A DNA stretch of 64,000 nucleotides, from assembly GCA_036924285.1 (NCBI GenBank), contig JAYKYS010000022.1:1-64000 (forward strand), read 5' to 3'. The DNA is from Asterella californica. Taxonomy: Eukaryota; Streptophyta; Marchantiopsida; Marchantiales; Aytoniaceae. The notes below the pieces were generated by a model. It did not search any database. It saw nothing but the letters and a program-made list of their open reading frames with translations, and was not told where the DNA came from. Of the stretch, positions 10,062 to 23,800 are shown in pieces (positions within the stretch are counted from its first letter, which is position 1; the number at the start of each line of letters is the position of its first letter). The position numbers were made by a program, and so were the translations under genes.

Positions 10062-13000
10062 CTACAAAAGCTGCTTCTCATAGAAGGCAAGCTGCAATTG
10101 CTTTACATGTGCAAGCCAAGCTGCCACGTTTTGACCATCCACAGTGATCCAATCAACAGCCGTGGAAGCAGGTTGTTCCCACCACTCGTCGACCTACACA
10201 GTTTCAATTTTCGTTTAGAAGGTTTCGACAGGAACAATTCGTCGATCAAGATCAACGAGAGAAGGAATCCGTCACTTACTAGTCCTCGAACATGCTTGCT
10301 GTACTCTAGACATTTTTGAGCTTCTTGCACTGCAGCCTTGAGTTCAGGCAGCCATTGTTCAAGCGCTACTTTTTCTTGTTCAGCTGCTGTTGCAGCACAT
10401 GCTGCTGCGTTCCTGCACAAAAGTACTCAACGACAGACTCATGTCAGTTCTCGGACCGAGAAAAACTACGTAGCTACCTTATAGGTCTCACTTGAGTACA
10501 GGTACCCGAATCATTAATGCTCGGACTGTGAAACCCGGGTTCGCTCGGAGCTTACGAAACAATCCTTTGAAAGCCACACCAGCGTAATTATTACCGCTAA
10601 CATCGGGTCAAACAGAATCTGCCGCAAACTTTGATCACACTGTGTAACCACATAATTCTTCTGATTGCATATCTCATCCAGACTCGAGCTTCCACACATG
10701 GCTGCAGTGGGCAGTGAAACATTCAGCCACTAAAAATGTTCACCAATTTCAGAAGACCACACGCTCAGGTCCTGTGGTGAGGGCCTAAGTTTGACGCACG
10801 AGCGGGGGTGGGGTTTGCGGGTGGGGAAGAGCGGGGAGGGGAGGGGAGAACGGGTGAAGGGAGGGGAGAACGGGTGACATATTTACAACATACCATCTTA
10901 GTCATAAGTTCAAGGAGTTGGAAGATCCAATGGATCAGGGATTAATGCTCAAACATCCAGGTCTTCAGGATGTAGAACTTTGGGAGAAAAAAGGATGCGG
11001 GGAGGAGCGCTACTGGTTGCCACAGCCAATGAGCACTGAAAGTCAGAGGGCCAGTAACGACAGACCCTATGTGGAAGCCAGGTCCAGTATGCAATCAGGA
11101 TAAATGACTCGGAAAGTCCCTCCCTCTTCTATCTACTTCTATGATGCAAAGGTCGAAATCAGAGAATTGGTGCCCTTCTGCCCAAAAGCCTCTCCACCAT
11201 CACCAGAAAGTCAGGAATAAACCCACCAAAGTATCTGACTTTACAGACCTGGGTTCCGTATCGAGCACCTGCCATTCGGCGGTAAGTGTGGTTCTACCCT
11301 CGTACATAAATTTACATCTGCAGCATTTACGTTTCGCCAGCCCAAAAGAGCAACTATGAGTCCAAACTCTGCAAAAACGACTTCTCCTAGGCTATCTGGG
11401 AAGTATATTACGCGATTGGTTACCGAGTACCCTAGATCTGAGGAACAGTGCTGATATACCTCTCGTATTCTGGTCTCGAAGAATTAGCAGCAGCCAGCAA
11501 CATACGACCACTTGCAACTAAATCTCTCAGCAGTTGCATCTGGTTGACAGATCTCGCGAGATCTTCCAAAAGATTTGCTGAAGACACCTTGTGGCGGAAA
11601 AAACCCTGCAGAGACTCCACAACAGCTACTAATCCGGCGTCTGCCCCTTCCCCTGTGACACCTGAGCGTACATACATTGGTGACATGAGATCTGCCGTGG
11701 TTTGTCGCAACACACGGCGTACGTTGCCCAAGGTACAGCATGTGCATAACGAAGAGATGAATAAACTTGCTGCATGCACGTTCTGTTACAGGCAGACCTA
11801 GACTACAGAATCACAGCGCGATAACAGTCGCCAAGTCCCCACGGTACTTCATAGGATAAGAAAGAGAGGACATTGAACACTTGACGACATCATCTTACAT
11901 CGAAATCCTTCTTACCGGAGAGGCTCTGCAGAGCCGCATTAATGCGGTTCATTGATGAGATCGCTGATGGATCCCCCGCACCAGCTCTTGCTGTCAAAAG
12001 ATCTGCGTTCCTGTGAACTGCTGCCACTGCTTCCGGTCCTGAAGCATTGCTTGCTCCCATCGCGTCCAACAGACCCTGTATAGCAGGACGGGAAAGCTTA
12101 ATAAACTTGATAGTAAGGACACCCTAGTATGCAGTCAACGTACTGATTAGACAAAGTAACATAGGGTGTGGACAGTCCGCCTCCAATGAGACGAGAAGGG
12201 CCTCGAAGACAGTTGCCGAGGAACTCCTACAATATTTGGAGGGAATTACAATAGAGATTCAGAGGTAAGGAAGGCAGTTAAACACCACCGTTTCCAAGCA
12301 CTTCGGAATATACCTGTGTGAATGCTGGCAAGAGATACAACCGGTTGTCAGGGCTCCTCATAAAAGCTCCAACCTCTCTCTCGATCAAATCAGAGGCGTA
12401 ATTCACATCATTTTGTAGCGTTGTACATACAGGAACAATGGTGGTGTTTGAAAGTTCTCTAGCTGCAGTCATGTGCTGCTCCCAAGACATAGCTGCGGTC
12501 TGCACATGGTCAAAAGCATAGTGATCTTGCTGAAACTGAGGCTTATTTCTTGAAACTCTGAATATATCTTGGCACATGAGTACAGCAGAACGAATCAGAC
12601 ACGTGCACGCACTTAAGGTAACGCCCAATTCCAAGAGGGCCCAACGAAATACGTTTGATGAGTCGGCCAGGTGGTCAATCGGAATTGAACATATTTCCAA
12701 CTCAGCAGGGTCTCATCAGTCCAGGTCTGGTCCGGTACATCTCGGGTAACTCCCGCTTTGTGTAGTGGTAGACCAGTGAGCTTGGCAGAAGAATTGCGTA
12801 AGGACATATGTATGTAAGGATCCCATGCGGGCGGGCGGAATTTAGTACCTTTGTAAAAGAGTTCGCGGAGGGTTCCAGAAGGTAGAAATTGTATATCAGC
12901 AGTGATGAGATGCTTACGATCACTGTCAATAAAAGAAGAAACTTGTGACAGCGACAAGGAGAAGAAAGAGTATTCGGTATAGCAGGGGGACTAAGTATCC

Positions 13001-16000
13001 TACCAAAGATCTGTAGGCAAAATACTTCAGACCAGTCTATTTCCATGCGACCAAGGGACCAGCTTTCCTCAAGGCTGGAGGGATGCATTCTAAGATAACG
13101 GGTTAATGTAGAAGTTGAGGAAGGTCTGCTAAGTCCAGATCCGAGAAACAAAAAAACCGAAATCAACAAATGCTGTCTTCTAACACAAACCCGTCGTTAG
13201 TCACGGAGATTTTCTGTCAGACAAGAGATACGACATATTATAAAGTAAAATGAGAGAGTAGTATTTAGAGAAAAACGAGTCAGTGAGTTTGTTGAGGTCC
13301 AGTAACTGAGGAAGGAAGAGTATTCTCTGGCCACAATCTCTAGAACCAAAAACTCCATTAGTCACAGCACTGCAAGGTGCAGTAGTGAGGGAAAGTGGAT
13401 GGGGTGGGTGAAGAAGCACTAAGAAGATGAGCGAAGAGGGCTCTTGGTCCGTAAAGGTGTTTACGTGTTCTGTTTCTCGGAGAACGCCTACTGGGGAAGA
13501 AGGATTGCAGGATACACATCCTGCAAGGGGAGTGGCAACCTTCCGGAAGAGTTCAGTATCATGAGAAAAGCAGTTTCCGGAGAAACGGTAACTTCCCTCA
13601 CGCACTTAGATAACCCCCAATCAGTTCTGAACCCAGGGAAGTACAAGGTAAGTAACAAAGACGGGCGTAGAGGCAGGCCAACTTGGATTGAGTAGTTATG
13701 TTCATACGTCGAGAATGGCAGATATGCTCAAGGACCACTATCTAGTATAGGGGTATGACGCAATAGCCCAGCCAAGTACACAGTGAGAAGCAATTAGGGG
13801 CCGAATGTGCGCTAACAATGCCGAGCGGAGTTAGAGAATTGTTATATAACCTGAGGGCGTGCCGATGGAAATGTGTGGTGCGAAGCACATTTCCAGAATA
13901 GGCTCCCCTCGGTATGTAGTCGAATTCGAGTAGACAATGACAAGAGAACAAATGCAGTATGCTTCAAAGGCTAAATGCAAACCCCAATGCAGAAATCAAG
14001 ACGAACTAGATCTGTCTACTGCAATGTTGAAAGAAGCGAAGGTTATGAAATCAAAACGTAGATACCGCCGAACCATAGAATCCATTGCAAGAAACGAAGG
14101 CTATCCAAGCAGAACGTAAGCGAAGGTTATGAATCAAAACGTAGATACCGCCGAACCATAGAATCCATTGCAAGAAACGAAGGGGCTATCCAAGCAGAAC
14201 GTAGATAGCGATAACCATAGAATCTAATGCAGGAGCGGAGGAGCACGGATCTAGCGAGTGAATAGAGGAGAAGGCAGACAGAGGTAGTAAAGAAGAGTCT
14301 GTATTTGCCCGTCCATCACAGATGCACTTAGGTACTGAGTAGGTGTACACCCAAGAAACTAATTATCACAATAGTGATTGGATTGAGTAATTAGCGAATG
14401 TGTATAACCAGGGCTCGGACCGATGGAAATCTGTAGGACGAAGCACATTTCCAGAGATCATTTCCCTAAGTATGAAAGTGCAGAAAAGATGGCATGTACA
14501 ATAGGCGCTGCAGACAATATAAGTGTATGACGATTCTAATGCAGAACAGAAGAACAATAAGTAAAGTGCATAAAGAGCTAACAGATTTATCTAAACAAAC
14601 GACGAAAACAAGAAGAATGAGGCACTATGCATCATTCGAAGAAGCAATCAGTAAGCATCCGGAAGTAATCAAACAAGCAATCAAGCAGCCAGGTGATCAA
14701 CCATGAAAAAGTTAATTCTCTGAACAAGGTAACTAACGCAGCTGTAGGTAATGAGTAGGTGTACACTTGGATACCCAACTATCACCGATCAACTCAGAAC
14801 ATGCAGGTAAAACACACTTCCCACTGACTGTTATGACAAGGCAGACTATGATATACAGATTCTTACCCTGTTAGCATGAATAAGTGCACCATAGACCGAC
14901 TCCAACTCCATTCGACGGGCATTGAATTCCTCGATCTTCTTCCACTTCCGTCTGAGATCTTCTTTGGCCTGCTTTCTTTCCTCGCACATCACTGTCAGAC
15001 GTTGTACTTCTCCAGTCAAAGTGTCCAAACTGGCCTTGAGTCCTGCAAGCTCCCGCTCCTTTCCCCAGACCTCCAACTGCGCGACAAGTAGACTAAATCT
15101 TTGACCAATTTCATCTTGAAAATTTATGAACGTAAGGATTTCCTGAAGGATTATGTTTCAAATAGCCTTGACGAGAAGTATCAAAACTCCCATCTAAAAT
15201 TTAGCGGGAGTCAGCTCCTCTACAACAAGAGCACGGACTTGAGTTACATTTTGTGCTATCAGGCAAATCTGAATCTCTTTCATAGCTGTTGTAATACTTG
15301 GACTTCAACCAATTCATTCTACACCACAAAGAATCAACATTTAAGATAAAATTAGCACAGATTTGAAGGAACAGTCTAAGATTCAGCACTCAAAAGCACA
15401 CCTCGATCTGCCGTAATCCTCCTGCGCTTTGATTCCCATTCATGTACGCAGGTTCGACACCATTTGCGATACCAGACAACCGCTTAACAATCTCTTCGGT
15501 AGTGGTTTTAGCTTCTGCAGCAAGATTCAACATATCCTCGGTTGCCATAAACTGTTGAACGTGTGTTGTCTGCAGACATAGTTTTGTCTCGTCAGCATAA
15601 ACTCTAGTTACAGATATCGTATGATCAACACATATAAACCCATACCTTCGAGAAGAAGGAACCCGAAAAGCAAAAGCATACACAATACGGAACGCTTACC
15701 TGTCGTTCTCGTAACTGCTTGAATATGCCTCTGTTAGTTAGATCCCAACAACTTTTGCTCGTTTCTTGAACTAGAGGATGGCCGGCAGCGACTGTATTCC
15801 CTTGAGTGCCGTCTTCCGTGATCCTATTATTCTCATACCTGTACCTAAAACACAGAAAACCTCACAACTGTCATGGTTAATACACCTCACTTGAATTAAC
15901 CTGGGCAGGTGGTGTCTAGTACATTTCGGTCTACGTGGATAGTAACGCAATGCAGAACTACCCATGAATGAACCCAGAGAAAATGTGCTCATAAAAAGTT

Positions 16001-18672
16001 GCATGCCTCTAATGCAAGTACATAGCAAGAAGAATGAAGGACTGAATATGTACACTAACACTGTGCAGTTCTTTAGCGAAATTCTAAAGTTCGGAATAAG
16101 TAGCAACAGCACATTACCAAACCAAGCAAGCATGCAAGAACAGAGGGTGAATACTCTATTCAGAGGTGGAAGGAACCGAATTTACCGAATACTTGTAACA
16201 CCAGAATAGAAATGCATTAGAAACTCTTATGATGCCGTGCATCGATTCCATCCAGGTTGCGGGTTAATACGTGTGCAGTTAGGAACAGTAAGTAAACAAG
16301 CGGCGAAAAGTAAAACAGAAGTATATATTGACCGCAATGAAGTAAACTGAATAACACGTTAATGATATGTAGGAAGGGGGAGTGCATCTCAGCTATAACA
16401 GATGGGATCACAGAGCAAGCAAGAAGCTATAGTCCATGGAGGCTCAGGGCTCAGGAAATAGATGACAAGGGACGGTGGCAGCCGAAGTTAGACACATTTC
16501 TAGTTCAACATGTCCTGGTCAATAAGGGTTTCTATTCAGTTTACAACATAGTGATACCGTGTTGGGGGCGTGTCACTCGATCGGGAGAATGGCAGCTCCG
16601 CTAAGTGCAAGCCACGCTCAAAGACCGAGGTAACACCCAGTAGAATAACCCAGTGAAGTACCTAGAAAGTTCCAGAAAAGAAAGGTAGCCTGTGTGCTAT
16701 CTTGGAGCGTCAAGTTAGCGTGACTCTGTAACCTAAGGGGACTGACCAATGGGTATGTGAAGTGCGGCCCACATTAGCTAAGATGGTTCCCCAAGGTATG
16801 GAAGTGCAAAGTAGTGATGTACAGTATGCACTGCAAGCTGATCGAGACGGAATCAAAAAACCCAATGCAGAACTGAAAACCTGGGCTAAAAATACAATAA
16901 GAGTGAAATCAGTGAAGAGCTTCAATGGCGAATAAAGTATGGATCACAGAAGCCGCAGAGAAAGTTATATCTATACGTCGAGAACGGCAGATGTTCCCAA
17001 GGACCACTATCTAGTATAGAGGTAACACGCAATTAGCCCCAATTAAACCGCAGAGAAAGAGTTAGTGTACAAAAGTTCAAGAACAATCAGTAGAAGTCGT
17101 CGGAAGTGACGGACAAGAATGAAAAGACCAATCAATCAGAAGAATAAACGAACAATTTAGTGCTAAACCCTGACGCACTGTAGGTAATGAGTAGGTGTAC
17201 ACTCATGTACTGGTTTCTGTCGGGTCCATGGTGTCTCGTATAGAAACTCTTTTAGCTTGTAAAAGCTAAAAGTGTCGGGACCACCTCTTCGAGTGAAACA
17301 TGATATCTGCCAAACTTTGGGGTGCCTTGTAACATCTACACGGTGTGACTCCGAGGAGCTCAAAAGGGAGCGATTACTAAAAAGAAGAGTAAAGAACATT
17401 CTACCTGAGTCGCTCCGCATCCGCTCTGATGTCAATCCTCTCTGTCTCCTTAATGATATTAGCAACTATACGGGAGGTGTAACCAATCATGGCTTGAAGC
17501 AGGTGAGGAGGGCTTCTCAACAAGCTCAAAGCTGTCTCTTTGACTTGTTCCGGAATACCATCTCCTCCATCGACGACAAACCCCAACTTTGTCTCCTCGA
17601 TGTGATTTTCGCTCCTGGCAGTATCACCATCATAAGCGTGGAACACACCCCTGATCTTTTCAACTAGGTTACCCGAGATCATCTCACAAGTGACCCTAAT
17701 GCTCCTCTCCTCCGCAGTTTCTATGAAAATATTTTCATCTGAGAGCCTCTCGCCTCTAACTGCTGTGGCGTACATGGAAGGTTCTCTTCTAAAACGGTCG
17801 TTTGTACCATTTGACCATCCCCCTCTCTGAGACTCTCTTGCCTGCTCCACATAAGTATGTAGACGCCGCCAATACTCTGTGAGTATGCGAATAGCCTGCT
17901 CGCACCGTTGATCATATGCCTCTAGGAGCACTTGCTTATGTCTGTTCATCACCCAAATCCCAACAATCAGGTAATTTCATCCCAGAAAAGCTTTTCCATT
18001 CTCAAACATCCGAAGTACTACATAAGCACAGTAAAAGTCAAACAGCACCACACACCTGGAATTCGCCTTCTCATCCAGAACTCGCTGACGCTCTCCTTCT
18101 TCAGTTGAAAGATCCGACATTCTCCCTTTCATCTCTTTCGACGATCGTTCAATCATATGTCTCAGTCTAGCTACCTCTTTCGCAGCATCTTCTCTCTCCT
18201 GCAATGCCTTCTCTCGCTGATCCCCGGTATCTGACCCTCTCTCACCGTTTGAACTTTCTTTCTCACGGAACTCCTTGACCTTGACACTTCTAGAGCTTGC
18301 ACTGTTCTTCAGCTTTCCTTCTGGCCTCCTTCGTTCCCTCTCCATTTGCTTTGTGGATTCCTCTTCAACGCTAAATCCCCGTTTCTCCGACTTGACAGAC
18401 TCGTTTCTTTTCAACTGATTTTCTTCTGCGTTTAAATCTTTACCTGAAAAAGTACCTATGTTGTTTCCATGAACATGAATATTACGCCGAATTTTGTCCA
18501 CTGTTTTCTCAGATTTTACCCTCTCCAGAAAGAATTTCCAGACGGGGAGCATATTTCCACGACATATCTTGGTAATAGCGTCGGCTGATGGGGGTAACCT
18601 GTAACCCATTTCCTGCTCTAGCCACTCCAAGATGGTGTCCGCCCGCGGACTCATGGTCGCGGGGGTCTGCAT
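10062..18672 (-). CDS. AUG5: AUGMIN subunit 5 (HAUS5-like)
   Basis: Subunit of the augmin complex, which binds microtubule sides and recruits gamma-tubulin for branching nucleation in spindle, phragmoplast and cortical arrays. Ten exons (minus): 18672-18056, 17941-17405, 15844-15700, 15569-15402, 15076-14867, 12499-12314, 12075-11916, 11661-11460, 10412-10280, 10193-10062. All introns are GT-AG, phases join, and total 2490 bases give 829 aa, close to the roughly 800 of plant AUG5. Diagnostic stretches: '[13 protein letters not shown]' (14-26), '[20 protein letters not shown]' (37-56), a charged coiled-coil region to the end of exon 1, '[10 protein letters not shown]' in exon 4, '[17 protein letters not shown]' in exon 5, '[11 protein letters not shown]' in exon 6, '[16 protein letters not shown]' in exon 7, and the C-terminal '[20 protein letters not shown]' (788-807). 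The start could also be Met7 (18654). The in-frame ATG at 18726 lies before an acceptor-like TGCTTTCAG (about 18680), suggesting a 5' UTR intron. No break was found; it looks functional. Confidence 0.95.
13430..13960. repeat. Intronic dispersed repeat, copy 1 (AUG5 intron 5)
   Basis: Part of a family found in introns of both host genes. Recognisable blocks: 'AAGCAGTTTCCGGAGAAA' near 13568, 'GTTCTGAACCCAGGGAAGTA' near 13624, 'GACCACTATCTAGTATAGG' near 13733, and 'GCGAAGCACATTTCCAGA' near 13882. Related blocks lie at 14.40-14.53, 16.56-17.04, 34.75-35.35, 35.80-35.88 and 37.53-37.69 kb. No coding capacity. It may be a SINE or MITE-like family; ends are not resolved. Confidence 0.7.
14034..14208. 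repeat. Two tandem 84-bp units in AUG5 intron 5
   Basis: The block containing 'ACGTAGATACCGCCGAACC' starts again after 84 bases (GGTTATGAA at 14041 and 14125) with few differences, then a partial third repetition of 'GTAGATA' follows. It lies within the 2367-base intron. Confidence 0.85.
14395..14530. repeat. Intronic dispersed repeat, copy 2 (AUG5 intron 5)
   Basis: Carries 'GTGTATAACCAGGGCTCGGA', then 'CGAAGCACATTTCCAGAGAT', then 'AAAGATGGCATGTACAATAG'. These blocks appear in the same order at about 35215-35330 in a USP intron. Confidence 0.75.
16560..17210. repeat. Intronic dispersed repeat, copies 3-4 (AUG5 intron 2)
   Basis: Contains 'ACCCAGTGAAGTACCTAG' (about 16648), 'AGATGGTTCCCCAAGGTATGG' region (about 16781), then 'GACCACTATCTAGTATAGAGG' region near 17003 matching 13733, and 'GTAGGTAATGAGTAGGTGTA' near 17181 matching 14743. 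Diverged and rearranged relative to copy 1. Confidence 0.65.
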
Positions 18673-20850
18673 TGCTTCCTGAAAGCAGTGATACACTGTA
18701 ACCTGAGTTGGACTACGCCGATTCACTCAGCAAACTTGTACACTACGGAAACATCTTTCCTACTCCATCCCCATTAAGCTTTTCTAGAGTCCAAGAAATA
18801 AGACCGGCCATGAGATATCCCCGCCAAAACTTATAAAAGTACATAGCACCCGACGTCCACCAAGGCACGTAATAGAGAAAATGTCAAGGTCTTCAACACG
18901 ATTCAGCTCGAGGAGAAGAATGTTCATCCCTATCAACCTAAGGAATCCAGTGAACCTTCACGTGTCAGCATGCATAATCCCTACACCTGCCTTCAAATCC
19001 GTTAGCCATAACATTAAAGTCCACTAATACTGGCATCTCGCTCCAGTGCACAATAAAGCAGCCGGTACACCTGGCTCTGGACTCCCTTCCCTGAAGCTCC
19101 AAACCGGGTACGACACAAGCTCACTCCCGCGCCAAGTCTACATGTTTCTGAAGAAGTTAACTAGTGGGTGGTGTCTTGCCGCAATGCAGTGAAGCCAAAA
19201 AGAACGAAATCATCAGTCCGACTCTAACTGCAACTTGTGATCTTCCACAACCTGTCAATCCGTACGCATTCTTTTTAATTCAGCACCACATTCCCATCGT
19301 CAGGCCCGACCACCTACACCACTTCGTTCCCAAGTGCATTGCCCTACACTAACTCGCTGTCTAACCAGACACGCATACAGCCCCCTGAAATATCCCGAAA
19401 TCGTGCAAAACCAGTTATGTAAGGTATACCTTCTCCATGACAAATCAAGGTCGTGTCACACATTTGCAATTCTAAGCTCCAGACTGCCTCCTCATTCCCA
19501 TTTTCAGCTGAAGCTACAATTATCGTGCACAGCTCCAGCCAATCACTCGTAGTGATTACGATGTCAAAAATACAGATCTGTCGCTCTCTTGTACTTGAGG
19601 TAGTGACTCCTTCCCATACATCACGTCCGATGCACTGATTTCCAGGTCCAAATCAATGTGGCAATGTCGCACAATCGCGCCTATCTCATGAATTCCCTCG
19701 ACTCCCCTTACACTCATAACTCACATAACTTCATATCGGAACTAATTCAACACTGGAATATCTCCAAGTTAGGAGTGCGCCTGAAACTTCTCCGCCGGTG
19801 GTGGACGTGTAGATACGGGTTCCAAGGCCACGCTAGTTGAGTTGGTAAGGACGGATTCAGTTGTCCCGCCTCGCCAAGAATAAGCCCTGCCGGCATCGCC
19901 CACACCCACACACCAGCCCTTGAGAAGTTGCCAATCAGCCGAATAGTTGCATAGTGTATGAGTCTGTATGACAGTTTTGGCAAGTTTTGGCGTAGCCAAG
20001 AAATTTCCCTCATTTCGTTGAACTGCTCTGAATTTTTGGACCGAGATTGAAACCAAATTGGTTTATGAACTCTGTTAACCATGAGTGCCACTCAACGTTA
20101 CTAAACATGACTTGTTCGACCACATAATGTTTAGCTTGCAGGTAAATCCTATGCATACATAAAAGTATGTAAAATTTTATAGTATGATCTCAATGTGATA
20201 AATAATCTCAATGAAGTAGTATTCCTAATCAACTTGAAAGTTTAATATTACCACAAGTATTTGTAACTTTTACTTAATAAGATGTATTCATTTATCCTAT
20301 GTTAATCTGATCTTCTCAATTTTGCTTGAGAGACCATTACAAAATTCTTTAGCTCAAGAGCTTCCAATAAACGTTAGACATATAGTGTTGAAGTTCCTAA
20401 GTTTAAAATACTATATTTTTCAGTATTAACCTCTAGTCCTGTTACAAATACTATAGTAGACCAGAAGTACTCCATTGTCCAGTCATGTCTCGAAGTTCAT
20501 TTCAGAGAAATCTTGAAATAATCAGAAAGTTGTATATGTTAATATCTTTCTCATTTCTCCATTTCTGACAGCAAGTCAGATATTGATAGAAAGCTTGTAT
20601 GGAGTATACTGAATCATCAACTCCAACGCGAAACGGCCAACTTCAAGAAGTTCTGAAAAATGGGATTGGGTGCCATGTTTGTAGCCGAAGATTAAAGAAA
20701 CCAACTAGGGGTGCGGCGGGAGTCTCGCCAAGTTGTAGAAACTTTTTTTCTTGATACCGTTCGCAGAAACGTCATTTCTCTTAGGTTAGCGTAGTGAACA
20801 AACTCGACCTCGCTTTGCCACCAAACTTTCCTCGCTATCGTAAGCAGATG
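18673..20850. other. Region upstream of AUG5
   Basis: Expected to hold the AUG5 5' UTR and promoter. 19164-20091 has many short frames on both strands without family features. 20100-20600 is AT-rich. I see no second gene, RNA gene or clear repeat. Confidence 0.5.
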
Positions 20851-20879
20851 ACTTAAACGTGATTTAAACTGCGAGGTGA

Positions 20880-23800
20880 CACGAACTTCTACTCAGCTTT
20901 TTGTCGCTACGGTTGACGGATGGCTTCGGTTACCAACGGCGGCTTTTGTCACTGCTTGCCTTTGCACTTGTTCACTTATCTTTTCATTGCGACCTCGCTT
21001 CTCGCTCGATGCTCGTTCGCTTACCTTCTCGCTCGCTCGGTACACGATTTCGCCTGACGGGTGAGACCGGGGGTATTGTTTATGACAAAAAGTCGGACCT
21101 CGTGTTCGATGTTCGTTTGTTTCACTCAAGACGTGGGACCGCTTCTCATCGATGTTGCTTGGTCTCGCCTGTCAATGGAAGCGGGAGGGAGGCATCCGTT
21201 TCGATATTGTTTATACTTCTTGTTGTCTGGACGAATTACCGACCGATTTGACGTTCTTCGATTTCAATTCCATGTGTACTTGACGGCATGCATATTTCTT
21301 GGTTTCCTTTGCTGCATGTTCCTCGATTAGGTTAGCAAGATTTGGCGCTCTGCTAGCGGGGGCCGTTGTGTCGGGATGGCTATTTTTCTCATCTTTTTTT
21401 GTCGGTTGTCGGGATGGTTATTTTTCTCGTGTTTTCTCGACGGTTCTCTGGATGGCTGTTTTTCTCATCGGGATCCTGCAACGTCGTTTCTTCTCGACAG
21501 CTACCTGTTTCGGAAGTGGGAGCGGGATCAGTCGGCACATTTCATCCCATTCATGAGCCACCACTTCTTCCAAAGAAGAGTTGGTGGCTGACGATGTGGG
21601 ACCACTGCTGAGATGAGACGAGTACTCGCTTGCTGTAGTTGTTTGCTTTTCACGTCGCTGATGTCTTTCTTGCCATCTTTTGTCATCGTCGACGAGACAT
21701 GTTTGCAATTTGTCTCGCTGCTGCTGCTGTGTTAACTTCCGTGTTTTTCAGGTCGGCAACTATATTTTTGTGTTTTTCAGGTCGGCCTCATAGTTTTCTT
21801 GCCGTCTGTCGTCATCGTCAACGAGAGATATTTTGTCGGTGTCGCTGCTGCGTTAGTCTGCAGGAGGTCTTTCTTCGTAAGTGGGACCAGGGATGCTTAT
21901 GGTGCCAGAGTCATGACACGACGAGAGAGACGTCGAGACAACCACTTTTTGATGTTGTTTTGCTCCAAATTTGGAGCAAGTACCCTGCATCTATCCTCTA
22001 TACTCGTGTTTTGCCACCATGGAAGTAAGCCTAATGCTTCGTCCATGTCTGTCGTCTCTCTGTACGTACTTCTTCTTCTACGTTCTTCACGGGTCATCAT
22101 TCAGGTACACCTTCATCAATACCTTCCTCTTCTTTGAAATATGTGCAATGCCTACTGATTCTGACCTCGCTCCGACCGATGATGAGAAGTTCGAGTGCAT
22201 TGACATATTGACTCCCTGTAGCCTTATAGTTGTACCCTCCAACCCTCTTGTCGTGCCATCCAGTCCTCAGATTTCTTCATCCCCCTCCGTCTAGTCCCCT
22301 CTCAGTCCCGTGCTCTCGAAATGCAGCCCTCTGGTCCTGCCATCCAATCCTCAAATTTTGACATCTCTCTCCGTCCACTCACCTTCCACTCCCTTGCTCC
22401 CGGCCTCCTCCATCCTTCTAGAGAGAATGGAGACATTTTGTCCCCACAGTTGCCAACTGGACCGGTTCGCTCTTCCAACCATTGCACCTCCTTATCCACT
22501 CTTATCTTCTAAACTGCTTTCTTTCTCCGAAACCGAATTGTACATGATTAGAAGTTACATTTATATCAACTTCCGCTATCGTCGCAAACCTCCAGATTTT
22601 CTCCTCCTTGACCTCGATTACGTCAAAATCGATTATGCTTTCTCAAGACGTAACCAATGCTATCAATGCATCAAATACCCTTACTTGTATATAGAATCCA
22701 ACGACTTGTGTCTGATCCTCAGAGATAGTCGATCTTCCATCTTTTGTTATCCCGAATATTTCCATTACCACACTTAGCTTATTAAGCCGATGGTATCGTC
22801 TGCATATAGACTAAAGAAAATGAAGTGCGTCTGTAGTGGATTCAACACACGACTTTATAGAATAGCTTGTTCCTCGCTCCAAGAAATCCAACCCGTTGAA
22901 AACACTTAAAGTCTCCTTAACTGTTGCTCAAACCGGGGGAGACCTTGACCTGGCTTGTTGGGGCTCCTTATATAGGTTTCTACAGCAAGACTGTCACAGT
23001 GGTCTTATCTTTGTTGAGAGATGGGGTGCATTGTTACATATCTATGTTAAGGGAGTGCTTTCTTTGCAAACGAGTAGCACTATAGATGTGAAAAACCGGT
23101 TGATATTAGTGCTAGGTTGGAAAGGCCCTAACAGACCCCTGAGAGATGAAGTATGCGTCAAGAAGTTGAACAATCGTGGTCTTCATACTTTCGGTGGTAT
23201 GATTGGCTACTGCATGAAGGACCAATCTGAGATACACCATCGCTGCTCCATGAAAAATATTACTGATGTTATGCCCGATGATGGACATGAACTATTCACC
23301 ATGTTGGGCGCTGCAGATACTAAGAACAGGATGGAGCTCACTGCGAACAACATACTGCAACGGGCATTGCAATACAACAAATATAAGAGCCGTCATCCAC
23401 TAGGCAGCACACTGCGAACTTCGCTGAGGTCCATGGTTTGATCAGGGAAGTATTCCTCATCTTCTAAGTGTCTTATGGGGAACGGTTTACATCGAGCTCG
23501 TAATGAATCGTTATGAAAGTCCATCGTCTTTCCAGAAACTGTCATCATCAGGGATATAAATATAATCTTCTTCTCCACTCATCAAGACAGGAGGAGATAC
23601 TTCTCACCTATTCCTGCTGAAGAGAAAGAACGTCTTCTCAGTTTATCTTCGCCCAGACTAGACAACGATGATCTAGTCCTTTGAAGCTGTCCGAGCCTTC
23701 CTCAGTATATGCCGCTATGTTTAGCTTTATATCAAGAGACGTTCGTCACACGTGCTGCTGAAGATAATGTACGCATCCGCAACGAAGCATACAGTTTTCA

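Noticed and set aside
12613..13169. Minus-strand frames of 114 and 155 codons
   Set aside because: They lie in AUG5 intron 5; no splice sites or family features support an exon, and AUG5 reads across without them.
18726..18726. Upstream in-frame ATG for AUG5
   Set aside because: An acceptor-like TGCTTTCAG lies between it and the ATG at 18672, and the extra 18 residues have no counterpart in the family as I know it.
19829..19850. tRNA-like A box CTAGTTGAGTTGGTAAG
   Set aside because: No B box, no cloverleaf and no acceptor stem could be formed around it.
20876..22140. Six or more overlapping plus-strand frames of 62-129 codons
   Set aside because: They overlap in all phases, are rich in Cys, Phe, Ser and Leu from a CT-rich sequence, and have no conserved counterpart in copy R2.
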